Shown here: positions 1 through 6,228 of the stretch, in pieces
Position numbering within the stretch: position 1 is the first letter of the stretch
Layout: every line of letters begins with the position of its first letter
Assembly (NCBI GenBank): GCA_003566215.1
Contig: PXEJ01000425.1
Coordinates: forward strand, 1-9,008
Direction: 5' to 3'
Source: Cyanobacteria bacterium T3Sed10_376R1m
GTDB taxonomy: Bacteria > Cyanobacteriota > Cyanobacteriia > Cyanobacteriales > Cyanobacteriaceae
Length of the DNA: 9,008 bases
Notes under the pieces: generated by a model
The model's database searches: none
Seen by the model: the letters and a program-made list of their open reading frames with translations, nothing else
What the model was told of the DNA's origin: nothing
Program-made: the position numbers and the translations under genes

Positions 1-92
1 AAACCCTTATATGACGTATGTTTTATATTTTTTATATTAAACGGATAAGAATAGTCAAAATTCTTGCTGTATAACGATCATAGCTTCTTAAA

Positions 93-128
93 GTTTAAAT
101 TAGTCTAAAGTACAGGTCTAAATTAAAC
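93..128. repeat. Imperfect inverted repeat, 11-bp arms
   Basis: The left arm GTTTAAATTAG (93-103) pairs with CTAAATTAAAC (118-128) with one mismatch, across a 14-nt loop. The loop side also contains GTCTAAA twice (103-109 and 116-122). The repeat lies about 20 bases before the terminator-like hairpin at 147-173, so both could be folded parts of one short transcript. The arms are AT-rich, so chance cannot be excluded. Confidence 0.4.
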
Positions 129-146
129 AATGAGAATACATTACTT

Positions 147-178
147 AACCCCTGCAAAACAATGGAGGGGTTTATTTT
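147..178 (+). terminator. Terminator-like hairpin, plus strand
   Basis: AACCCCT (147-153) and AGGGGTT (166-172) form a perfect 7-bp, GC-containing stem around a 12-nt loop. TTTATTTT follows immediately on the plus strand, which fits Rho-independent termination. No gene is visible just upstream inside the window. It therefore ends either a transcript entering from the left or an unannotated short RNA. Confidence 0.5.
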
Positions 179-230
179 AACTTTACTCTAGGTGTATAGT
201 AGAGATAACACAATGAATGTTCAGGAATTA

Positions 231-240
231 TGCGATCGCA
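231..240. repeat. HIP1 palindrome (TGCGATCGCA)
   Basis: This is the only HIP1 octamer (GCGATCGC) in the window outside genes. Four others lie inside genes, starting at 2596, 5479, 6894 and 8094. HIP1 is the highly iterated palindrome typical of many cyanobacterial genomes, so it is mainly a marker of origin here. Confidence 0.85.
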
Positions 241-357
241 TTGACTTAGGTTAGGTTTTGCTGAAAGTGACAGATTCGGGCTGACAACAGACAACCCTAA
301 ACTTTGACTCTATTTGATTATCTAGGTAATGATTTTTTGTTTTTAACATAAAGCTGT

Positions 358-382
358 CCGAAAAGAACGGGGTTTAAAACCC
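358..382 (-). terminator. Possible terminator of the radical SAM gene
   Basis: Read on the minus strand beyond the stop at 402, GGGTTTTAAACCC (382-370) can form a 5-bp stem with a 3-nt loop. It is followed by CGTTCTTTTCGG, which is T-rich and could itself pair CCG with CGG. The position about 20 bases past the stop codon is right for a terminator, but the stem is short and the U-run is interrupted. Confidence 0.35.
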
Positions 383-401
383 AATTATTTTGATAATTTT
401 T

Positions 402-2015
402 TTATGTCAACAAACTAGGCAAAGACATTTGTAAATGTTTAACTAAAATTTCATCAGGTAAAGCCGTTTTGAGATGACTCCAGGGCAACACCTGTTCTAT
501 TTCCCAATTATCATGGACATAATATTCTAAATCAGGTAACTCCCCTTTCAACTCTTTAAAAGCCCTTTTATAACTACCCAGAGTATCCCCATATATACGA
601 GTTAATTCTAACAACTTACTCAAACGCCGATCGCCCCTCGAAATTAAGCCTTGAATTACCGACCAATTATAACTTTCTGGGCGAAAATCCACCCCTGCCT
701 TGCGCAAATTTTTCTCCAAATATTGTAAACGCTTCTTAGATTGCTTATTAATACCAAACCATTGAAAAGGAGTATGAGCTTTAGGAACAAAAGTACTACA
801 GCCCAAGGTAGTTTTAAGGCGAGGAGATACCCTCTTAACCTCCCTCATCATCTCAATAGTCGCATCCAAGTCACTATTATCCTCTTGGGGTAAACCCACC
901 ATCCCATAAAACTTAATCGCCCTCAAACCACCACTTTGAGCATTAACTGCCGCCTCAATAATCTCCTCATTATCTAGCTTTTTATTAATAATCTCCCTAA
1001 TTTTTGCCGAGCCACTTTCAATGGCAATGGTGATAGACTTAGTATCGCGCTTAGTCAGAGTCTGGGCTAATTTTTCCGTCACCGTATTCGTGCGCACCGA
1101 AGCAATACTCAAACGCACATCATCATACTTCGGTTTCATGATGTAGTCCAACAACTCACTAAATTCTGGGTGTTGGGTTACCGAAGCCCCCAACAAACCC
1201 AAACGGTTAGTAACCTTTAAACCCCTTTCAATGGCGGGAATCAGAGAAGACTCTAAACTAGCAGTGCGAAAAGGTAATGTAAGATAACTAGCCAAGCAAA
1301 AACGACACATTTCAGGGCAACTGCGCACCACCTCCACCATATAAATATTTTCCCATGCCGCCTTTTGCGTCACCACCGTAGAAGCAGATAAAATATTTCC
1401 TTTATAAGTTTGTTTTTCCACCGTGGCAGGAATTTGATCATTTATTGGTTTAATACCTTTAATTTTTCCCCCAACACTTTCATACTCAACTTCATATAAA
1501 CTAGGGCAATAAATACCCCCTGTTTGAGCTAAATGAATTAACTTTTCTTCCCTATTACCATATCGAATTGCTTGGTAACTATCAATAAAATTACCAATTA
1601 AGTTTTCCCCATCACCTAATAAAATAACATCAAAAAAATCAGCAAAAGGTTCAGGATTAGCTGTTAAAACAGGACCACCACCAAAAATTAAAGGGTGATT
1701 TTCTGTTCTATCTTTACTATGAATAGGAATCTGTAATTTTTCTAAAAGGTCTAAAATATTAACATAGTCTAATTCCCAAGAAAAAGAAAAGCCAACTATC
1801 TCAGGATGACGAGGTAAGTTGTCTTGAATATCCGTGAATAAACGACTAACCATAACATCTTCACGGGTAGAAAAATTTGCCCAGATTAATTGGTAGCCTA
1901 AGCTCGTAATACCGACACTATATTCATTAGGGAAGGCAAAAACTAAAGGAATAGGATTATTATTTTTAGTAAGATTAGGGGAAAAAAGTAGCTTTTCTGA
2001 AGCAAATAAACTCAT
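402..2015 (-). CDS. B12-binding-type radical SAM protein, unknown substrate
   Basis: The 537-residue protein has two recognisable parts. Residues 1-150 resemble a cobalamin-binding-type Rossmann domain, with FGGGPVLTANPEPF (111-124) and LLGDGE (132-137). The radical SAM barrel has its Fe-S cluster motif CPEMCRFC, with cysteines 233, 237 and 240 in the standard CxxxCxxC spacing, and AIESGS at 331-336. FVPKAHTPFQW (409-419) follows, as in the uncharacterised TIGR03960-like proteins. Family knowledge says such enzymes cleave S-adenosylmethionine to a 5'-deoxyadenosyl radical; the substrate is unknown. The cobalamin-ligating DxHxxG motif is absent, so B12 binding is doubtful. The DUF2344 domain fused or adjacent in some relatives is not seen here. 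There is no clear Shine-Dalgarno sequence before ATG 2015. egtD lies 133 bp upstream on the same strand, but functional coupling is not shown. Confidence 0.85.
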   Translation of the reverse strand: MSLFASEKLLFSPNLTKNNNPIPLVFAFPNEYSVGITSLGYQLIWANFSTREDVMVSRLFTDIQDNLPRHPEIVGFSFSWELDYVNILDLLEKLQIPIHSKDRTENHPLIFGGGPVLTANPEPFADFFDVILLGDGENLIGNFIDSYQAIRYGNREEKLIHLAQTGGIYCPSLYEVEYESVGGKIKGIKPINDQIPATVEKQTYKGNILSASTVVTQKAAWENIYMVEVVRSCPEMCRFCLASYLTLPFRTASLESSLIPAIERGLKVTNRLGLLGASVTQHPEFSELLDYIMKPKYDDVRLSIASVRTNTVTEKLAQTLTKRDTKSITIAIESGSAKIREIINKKLDNEEIIEAAVNAQSGGLRAIKFYGMVGLPQEDNSDLDATIEMMREVKRVSPRLKTTLGCSTFVPKAHTPFQWFGINKQSKKRLQYLEKNLRKAGVDFRPESYNWSVIQGLISRGDRRLSKLLELTRIYGDTLGSYKRAFKELKGELPDLEYYVHDNWEIEQVLPWSHLKTALPDEILVKHLQMSLPSLLT

Positions 2016-2148
2016 TGGTAATTATTAATATTTTTTTTAGACAGTAAAAATAGGGAAAAAGGGCAATAGTTTTGGGAAAATCAAAAAATTAAAGTTTTTT
2101 TTAACATTAACAAATGTTTAATTATTAATTTATTTGCTGTATATAAAA

Positions 2149-3141
2149 TTATTGCATCTGAGTTAAGATAAGTGCAAAATATTGTTGTGGATCTGTCCAG
2201 TATTTTACTATATTTAATTCATGGGACTGTAGAAAATTTTCCATAGAAGTTAGGTTAAACTTACGGGAAATTTCAGTTAAAATAGTGTCATAGTTAGAAA
2301 AATTAATCTTTAAATCAAGTTTTTTGAAAAATACTTGATGGGCTTCTTGACATTTTAAATACATCTCAATTTGGGCTAATTTTTCATTATAAATAGCTTG
2401 ATGTTGCCATAAATCAGGGTTAAAGTTACCTTCAAAGCGCCAATTAAGATGAGATAACATATTAAGATTAAAGTCGGCTGTAATATTTTGACTATCGTTG
2501 TAAGCCAGTTCGATAATATTTTTAGGCTTTTGTAAATCTATTCCTAATAAAAAATAATCTTTTGGTTGTAAAATGTCTCGTACTTCGTTAAAAAGGCGAT
2601 CGCACTCCTCCTGAGTAAAATTACCTAGAGAACTACCCAGAAAAATAATCATTCTTGAAGATAAAGAAGAAGGAGGTAAATGTAATAAAGCCTGTTCATA
2701 AGTTCCTACCAAACCTAAAATAGAAAGATTTTCATATTCTCCTTGTAACTGCAAAGCTGTTTGTTGTAAGATTTCAGAACTAACATCAATAGGAACATAT
2801 TGCCAAGGTTGTCCCAACTTTTCATAGGCAGAGAGTAAAAGTCTCGTCTTACTTGAGCTACCACTACCTAACTCTACCAGTTCACAAATTCCTGTAATAT
2901 TAGTAATTTCAGTGGCAGATTGATTTAAAATAGCCATTTCCGTCCTAGTTGGGTAATATTCTGGCAAATCGCAAATTTGTTCAAATAATTGCGAACCAAG
3001 ACGATCATAAAAATATTTTGGTGGTAAACTTTTGGGTATGGTAGTTAATCCTCTGACTACATCTTCTCCATTATCAACAATAGGGGAGACATTCGGTAAA
3101 TATTGGATCTCTACTTTTCTTTCTTGATTCGTAAACAACAT
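2149..3141 (-). CDS. egtD: EgtD-type L-histidine N-alpha-methyltransferase
   Basis: The protein is a SAM-dependent methyltransferase of 330 residues, close to the usual EgtD length of about 320. EgtD trimethylates histidine to hercynine, the first step to ergothioneine, a cytosolic thiol antioxidant. Visible landmarks are YDRLGSQLF (45-53), EYYPTRTE (61-68), the SAM-binding ELGSGSSSKT (90-99), PIDVS (117-121), LGSSLGNF (168-175) and TEIS (289-292). From memory of the mycobacterial enzyme, Tyr45, Asn174, Glu290 and Ser292 match its Tyr39, Asn166, Glu282 and Ser284, which hold the histidine substrate. The matching residues make histidine the likely substrate. The usual partner EgtB is not adjacent. 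ATG 3141 is chosen because the frame starts there; no Shine-Dalgarno sequence is visible. The gene is divergent from rps1. Confidence 0.85.
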   Translation of the reverse strand: MLFTNQERKVEIQYLPNVSPIVDNGEDVVRGLTTIPKSLPPKYFYDRLGSQLFEQICDLPEYYPTRTEMAILNQSATEITNITGICELVELGSGSSSKTRLLLSAYEKLGQPWQYVPIDVSSEILQQTALQLQGEYENLSILGLVGTYEQALLHLPPSSLSSRMIIFLGSSLGNFTQEECDRLFNEVRDILQPKDYFLLGIDLQKPKNIIELAYNDSQNITADFNLNMLSHLNWRFEGNFNPDLWQHQAIYNEKLAQIEMYLKCQEAHQVFFKKLDLKINFSNYDTILTEISRKFNLTSMENFLQSHELNIVKYWTDPQQYFALILTQMQ

Positions 3142-3242
3142 GAATAGAATACTTGATAAGGGGTCTAAGTTTAATTGTAATCATAGTAAGATCTAATTGG
3201 AAAGGCATACCCAAAACCTGATCATACAACGACATAACCCAC

Positions 3243-3248
3243 TATAAT
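3243..3248 (+). promoter_or_regulatory. Candidate -10 box of rps1 (TATAAT)
   Basis: A perfect TATAAT lies 38 bases before the rps1 ATG and would give a leader of roughly 30 nt. No good -35 hexamer is seen at 16-18 bp; CTGATC (3218-3223) at 19 bp is only a partial match. The 145-bp region 3142-3286 must also hold the divergent egtD promoter. Minus-strand TATGAT-like sequences occur there, but none stands out. Confidence 0.4.
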
Positions 3249-3286
3249 TAAAGGTATTTGATTGATAACTGATTTAATATTTAATT

Positions 3287-4210
3287 ATGACCGCTAATTC
3301 TAATCCCTCTGAACAGCAAAACGTTACTAATTTTTCAATGGATGATTTTGCTCAAGCCTTAGAACAGGAAAAATATGACTATCACTTTAGTAAAGGTGAA
3401 GTAGTAAAAGGCAAAGTATTCCAACATGACTCTAGTGGCGTTTATGTCGATATTGGCGGTAAATCCCCCGGCTTTGTACCTCTGAGTGAAGCCGCTTGGG
3501 AATCATTTACCGATGTTAGCGAAGTATTACCCATTGACGAAGAATTTGAATTTTTAATTATTAAAGAACAAGATTCAGAAGGACAAGTAAAACTATCTCG
3601 CCGTCAACTATATATTGATCAAGCATGGGATAACCTGGGTGAAATTGAAGAAAAAGGAAAAATTGTGCAAATGCTTGTCACCGGAGTAAATCGTGGGGGA
3701 GTAATTGGACAAATTGACGGATTAAGAGCTTTTATTCCTAGATCTCATCTTATCGAAAAAGAAGATCTTGATAGCTTAATGGATCAAACTCTTAGTGCTA
3801 ATATATTACAACTAGATAGAGCCCAAAATAAAATTGTTTTAAGTCAGAGAAATATTGCTAAATCTACTGCCATGTCAGAATTGCAGGAACATCAAGTAGT
3901 ACAAGGAAAAGTCGTTAAACTACAACCTTACGGTGTATTTGTGGATTTTGGTGGTGTGGCTGGATTACTGCACATTAAACAAATTAGTGGCGGACATATT
4001 GAATCAGTTAATAGCGTCTTTAAAATTGGTGAAGAAATCAAAGTAGTAGTAATGGAAATTGATACTATCAAAAACCGTATATCTCTTTCGACAAAAGTGT
4101 TAGAAACTTATCCCGGAGAATTTTTGGAAAAACGAGAATTAGTTATTACTAGCGCCGAGGAAAGATGGGCCAATCATCAAGATAAAAAACAAGATAATCC
4201 AACTTCTTAG
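3287..4210 (+). CDS. rps1b: 30S ribosomal protein S1-like protein, three S1 domains
   Basis: The 307-residue RNA-binding protein has three S1 (OB-fold) domains at about 35-106, 122-188 and 202-271. The first holds KGKVFQHDSSGVYVDIGGKS (41-60) and the third is the most canonical, with GKVVKLQPYGVFVDFGGVAG (207-226). This compact form matches cyanobacterial and plastid S1, unlike the six-domain S1 of Escherichia coli. It is expected to act on the 30S subunit and help recruit mRNAs that lack a Shine-Dalgarno sequence. Its own start fits that idea, since AATATTTAATT precedes the ATG without any purine-rich site. The charged C-terminal tail (about 290-307) is probably disordered. Cyanobacteria often carry two S1 paralogues; the short length suggests the Rps1b/Nbp1 type, but the paralogue call is less sure than the family. 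Confidence 0.88.
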   Translation: MTANSNPSEQQNVTNFSMDDFAQALEQEKYDYHFSKGEVVKGKVFQHDSSGVYVDIGGKSPGFVPLSEAAWESFTDVSEVLPIDEEFEFLIIKEQDSEGQVKLSRRQLYIDQAWDNLGEIEEKGKIVQMLVTGVNRGGVIGQIDGLRAFIPRSHLIEKEDLDSLMDQTLSANILQLDRAQNKIVLSQRNIAKSTAMSELQEHQVVQGKVVKLQPYGVFVDFGGVAGLLHIKQISGGHIESVNSVFKIGEEIKVVVMEIDTIKNRISLSTKVLETYPGEFLEKRELVITSAEERWANHQDKKQDNPTS

Positions 4211-4276
4211 ATATAGCAATTTTATTATAATTTCGATCCGAAGCCCTGGGGTTTATTCGTTAGGGTTAATCATTAA

Positions 4277-4300
4277 AATCTCAAGAGATTAATTTTTTCT
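4277..4300 (+). terminator. Weak terminator candidate after rps1
   Basis: AATCT (4277-4281) and AGATT (4286-4290) form a 5-bp stem around CAAG, followed by AATTTTTTCT. The tail is good but the stem is short and AT-rich. A second, weaker inverted repeat (4242-4247 with 4262-4267) lies just upstream. The position 67 bases past the rps1 stop fits. Confidence 0.35.
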
Positions 4301-4377
4301 ATCAATTAATAAATAATGGATAGTTACCAACAACTTGATTGTTTCTCTTGGGAAATATTCTTTGATCGAACTCAGGT

Positions 4378-4383
4378 TATAAT
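4378..4383 (+). promoter_or_regulatory. Candidate -10 box upstream of sppA (TATAAT)
   Basis: A perfect TATAAT ends 49 bases before the sppA ATG. TTGATC (4362-4367) is only 10 bp away, too close to act as its -35, so this would be a -10-only promoter. A start of transcription about 7 bases downstream would leave the AGGGGAG at 4385-4391 partly or wholly out of the mRNA. The two signals cannot therefore both work as described. Confidence 0.3.
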
Positions 4384-4398
4384 TAGGGGAGTTTTTCG

Positions 4399-4449
4399 AT
4401 GATAGTAAAAGAATTTAGTAAACAATTAAAGAATGATTTGGCCCTTTAA
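4399..4449 (+). other. 16-codon upstream reading frame overlapping the sppA start
   Basis: ATG 4399 opens a 16-residue frame (MIVKEFSKQLKNDLAL) that stops at TAA 4447-4449, 15 bases inside sppA in another frame. It has the better ribosome binding site: AGGGGAG (4385-4391) sits 7 nt before it, while sppA has only a weak AAAG. It could be a leader peptide or couple translation to sppA. It could also be chance, because short frames are common. Confidence 0.25.
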
Positions 4450-5254
4450 ACCTAATACCAAGAAACAAATTGCAAAAATTGAGATCACTGGTGCCATTGG
4501 ATCTCAGACCCGTGAAAACGTATTAAAAGCTTTAAAAACCGTAGAGGAGAAAAAATATCCAGCTCTATTATTACGAATTGACTCTCCGGGAGGCACGGTA
4601 GCAGATTCCCAAGAAATTTATTCTGCTTTAAGAAGGTTGGGAGAAAAGGTAAAAATTGTAGCTAGTTTTGGTAATATTTCTGCTTCTGGAGGGGTATATA
4701 TTGGGGTTGGGGCAAATCATATTGTTTCTAACCCCGGTACTATTACTGGTAGTGTGGGGGTGATTATTCGGGGCAATAATTTAGAAAAGCTTCTAGATAA
4801 GGTTGGGGTTTCTTTCCAAGTTATTAAATCTGGACCTTATAAGGACATTTTATCTTTCGATCGCAATTTAAGTGAAGAAGAAAGAGACATTTTACAACAA
4901 TTAATTGATAGTACTTATCAACAATTTGTCGAAACCGTTGCCGAGGGCAGAAATTTGACCGTAGAGACAGTCAAAAAATTTGCTGATGGTCGTATTTTTA
5001 GTGGTCAACAGGCTTTAGAATTAGGTTTGGTGGATAGACTTGGTAGTGAGGAAGATGCCCGTCGCTGGGCTTGTGAGTTAGTCAAACTAGATCCTGAAAA
5101 AACAGAATGTCATACTATCGAAGAACCAAAACCATTAATTAATCGTTTGCTTAATGGTCGTAGTCAGGTAAAATCAGGTGTAGGAAGTGCGATTAATTGG
5201 TTAGAATTTGAAATCGCCACCAATGGACAACCTTTATGGTTATATCGTCCTTAA
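4433..5254 (+). CDS. sppA: Signal peptide peptidase SppA-type serine protease (S49)
   Basis: The 273-residue short-form peptidase belongs to family S49 (ClpP/crotonase fold). SppA enzymes use a Ser-Lys dyad to degrade leftover signal peptides and other membrane peptides. The nucleophile is Ser85 in NISASGG (81-87) and the general base is Lys137 in SGPYKD (133-138). Their 52-residue separation equals that of Ser147 and Lys199 in Bacillus subtilis SppA. RIDSPGG (48-54) and PGTITGSVGV (101-110) are further family motifs. There is no N-terminal signal or transmembrane anchor; only MIWPF is hydrophobic, so the protein is either soluble or peripheral on the membrane. The chosen ATG at 4433 is the first in frame that leaves the fold intact. 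aroH follows 44 bp downstream and is probably cotranscribed. Confidence 0.87.
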   Translation: MIWPFKPNTKKQIAKIEITGAIGSQTRENVLKALKTVEEKKYPALLLRIDSPGGTVADSQEIYSALRRLGEKVKIVASFGNISASGGVYIGVGANHIVSNPGTITGSVGVIIRGNNLEKLLDKVGVSFQVIKSGPYKDILSFDRNLSEEERDILQQLIDSTYQQFVETVAEGRNLTVETVKKFADGRIFSGQQALELGLVDRLGSEEDARRWACELVKLDPEKTECHTIEEPKPLINRLLNGRSQVKSGVGSAINWLEFEIATNGQPLWLYRP

Positions 5255-5281
5255 TTTATGATAATTCGCATTCAGTCGGGA

Positions 5282-5287
5282 AAGGAG
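5282..5287 (+). promoter_or_regulatory. Shine-Dalgarno site of aroH (AAGGAG)
   Basis: AAGGAG lies 11 nt before ATG 5299 and supports that start over later ATGs. It is the clearest ribosome binding site in front of a full-length gene here. rps1, egtD and the radical SAM gene have none. Confidence 0.7.
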
Positions 5288-5298
5288 TAAAGTAACCC

Positions 5299-5685
5299 AT
5301 GTGGAAAGTACGGGCAATTAGAGGGGCAACTACGGCAGAAAATAATTCTCTTGAAGCCATGAGGGAGGCTATCAGTGAGTTGATGATTGAAATTGAAACT
5401 CGTAATCAACTTAATTATGATGATGTTATTAGTGTTATTTTTACCGCTACCCCGGACTTAGATGCGGCGTTCCCAGCTGCGATCGCACGAGAACGTCCCC
5501 ACTGGGCAAATGTACCCCTTCTTGACTTACAGCAAATGAAGGTCGAAGGCAGTTTAAAATATTGTGTCAGAGTCTTGATATACTTTAACACAACAAAACC
5601 CGCCAACGAAATTTATCATCCCTATTTACGGAAAGCCCAAAACCTTCGCCCTGATTGGAGTCTAGCCCAGTTTTCTCGCTATTAA
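5299..5685 (+). CDS. aroH: Monofunctional chorismate mutase, AroH class
   Basis: The 128-residue enzyme converts chorismate to prephenate on the way to phenylalanine and tyrosine, as a cytosolic trimer of pseudo-alpha/beta-barrel subunits. VRAIRGATT (4-12), TATPDLDAAFPA (49-60) and YCVRV (88-92) match the Bacillus subtilis enzyme, with an offset of one residue. Catalytic Arg7, Arg90 and Tyr108 correspond to Arg8, Arg91 and Tyr109. Two active-site positions differ: Cys75 is Asp76 and Glu78 is Gln79. From memory, LLDLQQM is usual in cyanobacterial AroH, so this is probably a lineage trait, not loss of function. The gene follows sppA by 44 bp with its own strong Shine-Dalgarno sequence. Its stop is 4 bp from that of the convergent spy gene, and a hairpin covers both. 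Confidence 0.92.
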   Translation: MWKVRAIRGATTAENNSLEAMREAISELMIEIETRNQLNYDDVISVIFTATPDLDAAFPAAIARERPHWANVPLLDLQQMKVEGSLKYCVRVLIYFNTTKPANEIYHPYLRKAQNLRPDWSLAQFSRY

Positions 5686-5700
5686 TAATTTAGCGATTTT
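5676..5700 (+). terminator. Hairpin terminator across the aroH and spy stop codons
   Basis: TCGCTA (5676-5681) and TAGCGA (5691-5696) form a perfect 6-bp stem with a 9-nt AT loop, followed on the plus strand by TTTT. The left arm encodes the end of aroH and the right arm the end of spy, so both stop codons lie in the structure. On the minus strand the stem is followed by GAAAA, so intrinsic termination looks one-directional, serving aroH. Confidence 0.5.
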
Positions 5701-6184
5701 GCATCATGGGACAATTTCCCCGTCTTTGATTCATCATCTGGGCAAATTTCTCCCGTTGTTCAGAGGTCAAAACTCCTCGCATTTCCATCATACTCTCAAA
5801 ACCTAAACTACGCATTCTTTGATTAAGGTTAGCGACAACTTGATTTTGGGCACGGATATTTTCTGCAGATTCATTTCCCGTCATCATGGTTTGTAGTTTT
5901 TGACGCTCGGTTCTCATTTCCCCTCTGATTTGGGTCATTTGAGGTTCATACTTCCCCTTAATTTGCTGCATTTGTTGTTTTTGTTCGGTGGTGAGGTTTA
6001 ACTCTTCAATCAAACGAGTTTGTTTTTTTTCCCCTCCCCATCTGTTTTGAGCTTGAGCTAATTTCATTACATTGACATCTCCTTCTAGGGTAAAGGAGTT
6101 ATTTTCTAATGCCATGGCACTTGCCCCAGTGGCAACAGTAATTAAAGCTGTGGTGGCAAATAAACGGTTAAGATACTTATTCAT
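5690..6184 (-). CDS. Spy/CpxP-like periplasmic chaperone
   Basis: The 164-residue secreted protein has a signal peptide: basic MNKYLNR, a hydrophobic stretch (8-20) and an ASA site giving cleavage after Ala23. The mature part is helical, with two LTxxQ motifs, LTTEQ (64-68) and LTSEQ (139-143), the signature of the Spy/CpxP family. It is rich in Met, Gln, Arg and Glu. Spy proteins are ATP-independent chaperones that cradle unfolding proteins in the periplasm, and CpxP also damps the Cpx envelope-stress kinase. It is the last gene of a run with an ECF sigma factor and a membrane protein, 44 bp behind the latter, so it is probably a stress-induced target. The leader has AAGGA about 13 nt before ATG 6184. 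A function in metal or envelope stress is inference. Confidence 0.8.
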   Translation of the reverse strand: MNKYLNRLFATTALITVATGASAMALENNSFTLEGDVNVMKLAQAQNRWGGEKKQTRLIEELNLTTEQKQQMQQIKGKYEPQMTQIRGEMRTERQKLQTMMTGNESAENIRAQNQVVANLNQRMRSLGFESMMEMRGVLTSEQREKFAQMMNQRRGNCPMMQNR

Positions 6185-6228
6185 AATATTATGTTTTTCC
6201 TTGTCTGTGGTGTATTCTTGTTTGTAGG

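Larger units (their letters stand above)
1..401. other. Intergenic region without a convincing gene
   Basis: All three plus frames hit stops within the first 50 bases, and no long reading frame follows. The region holds an imperfect inverted repeat (93-128), a terminator-like hairpin (147-173) and a HIP1 palindrome (231-240). It also has a 13-codon frame starting ATG at 213 that ends at TAG 252-254, and a terminator-like structure (358-382) beyond the minus-strand gene that ends at 402. Nothing else was recognised. Confidence 0.6.

Noticed and set aside
276..297. Tandem GACAACA/GACAAC and GGG...CCC near 279-296
   Set aside because: Two short copies and a 3-bp stem are too little to call a repeat or a structure.
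601..650. GCCGATCGCC as a further HIP1 copy
   Set aside because: Only the CGATCG core matches; the octamer GCGATCGC is not present. The same applies near 4858 and 8966.
2103..2118. Inverted repeat AACATT-AACA-AATGTT after egtD as a terminator
   Set aside because: On the minus strand, where egtD is read, it is followed by a run of A rather than T, and the stem is all but one pair AT.
5415..5606. 63-codon minus-strand frame inside aroH
   Set aside because: It lies entirely within the well-supported aroH gene on the other strand and has no recognisable domain or ribosome site.
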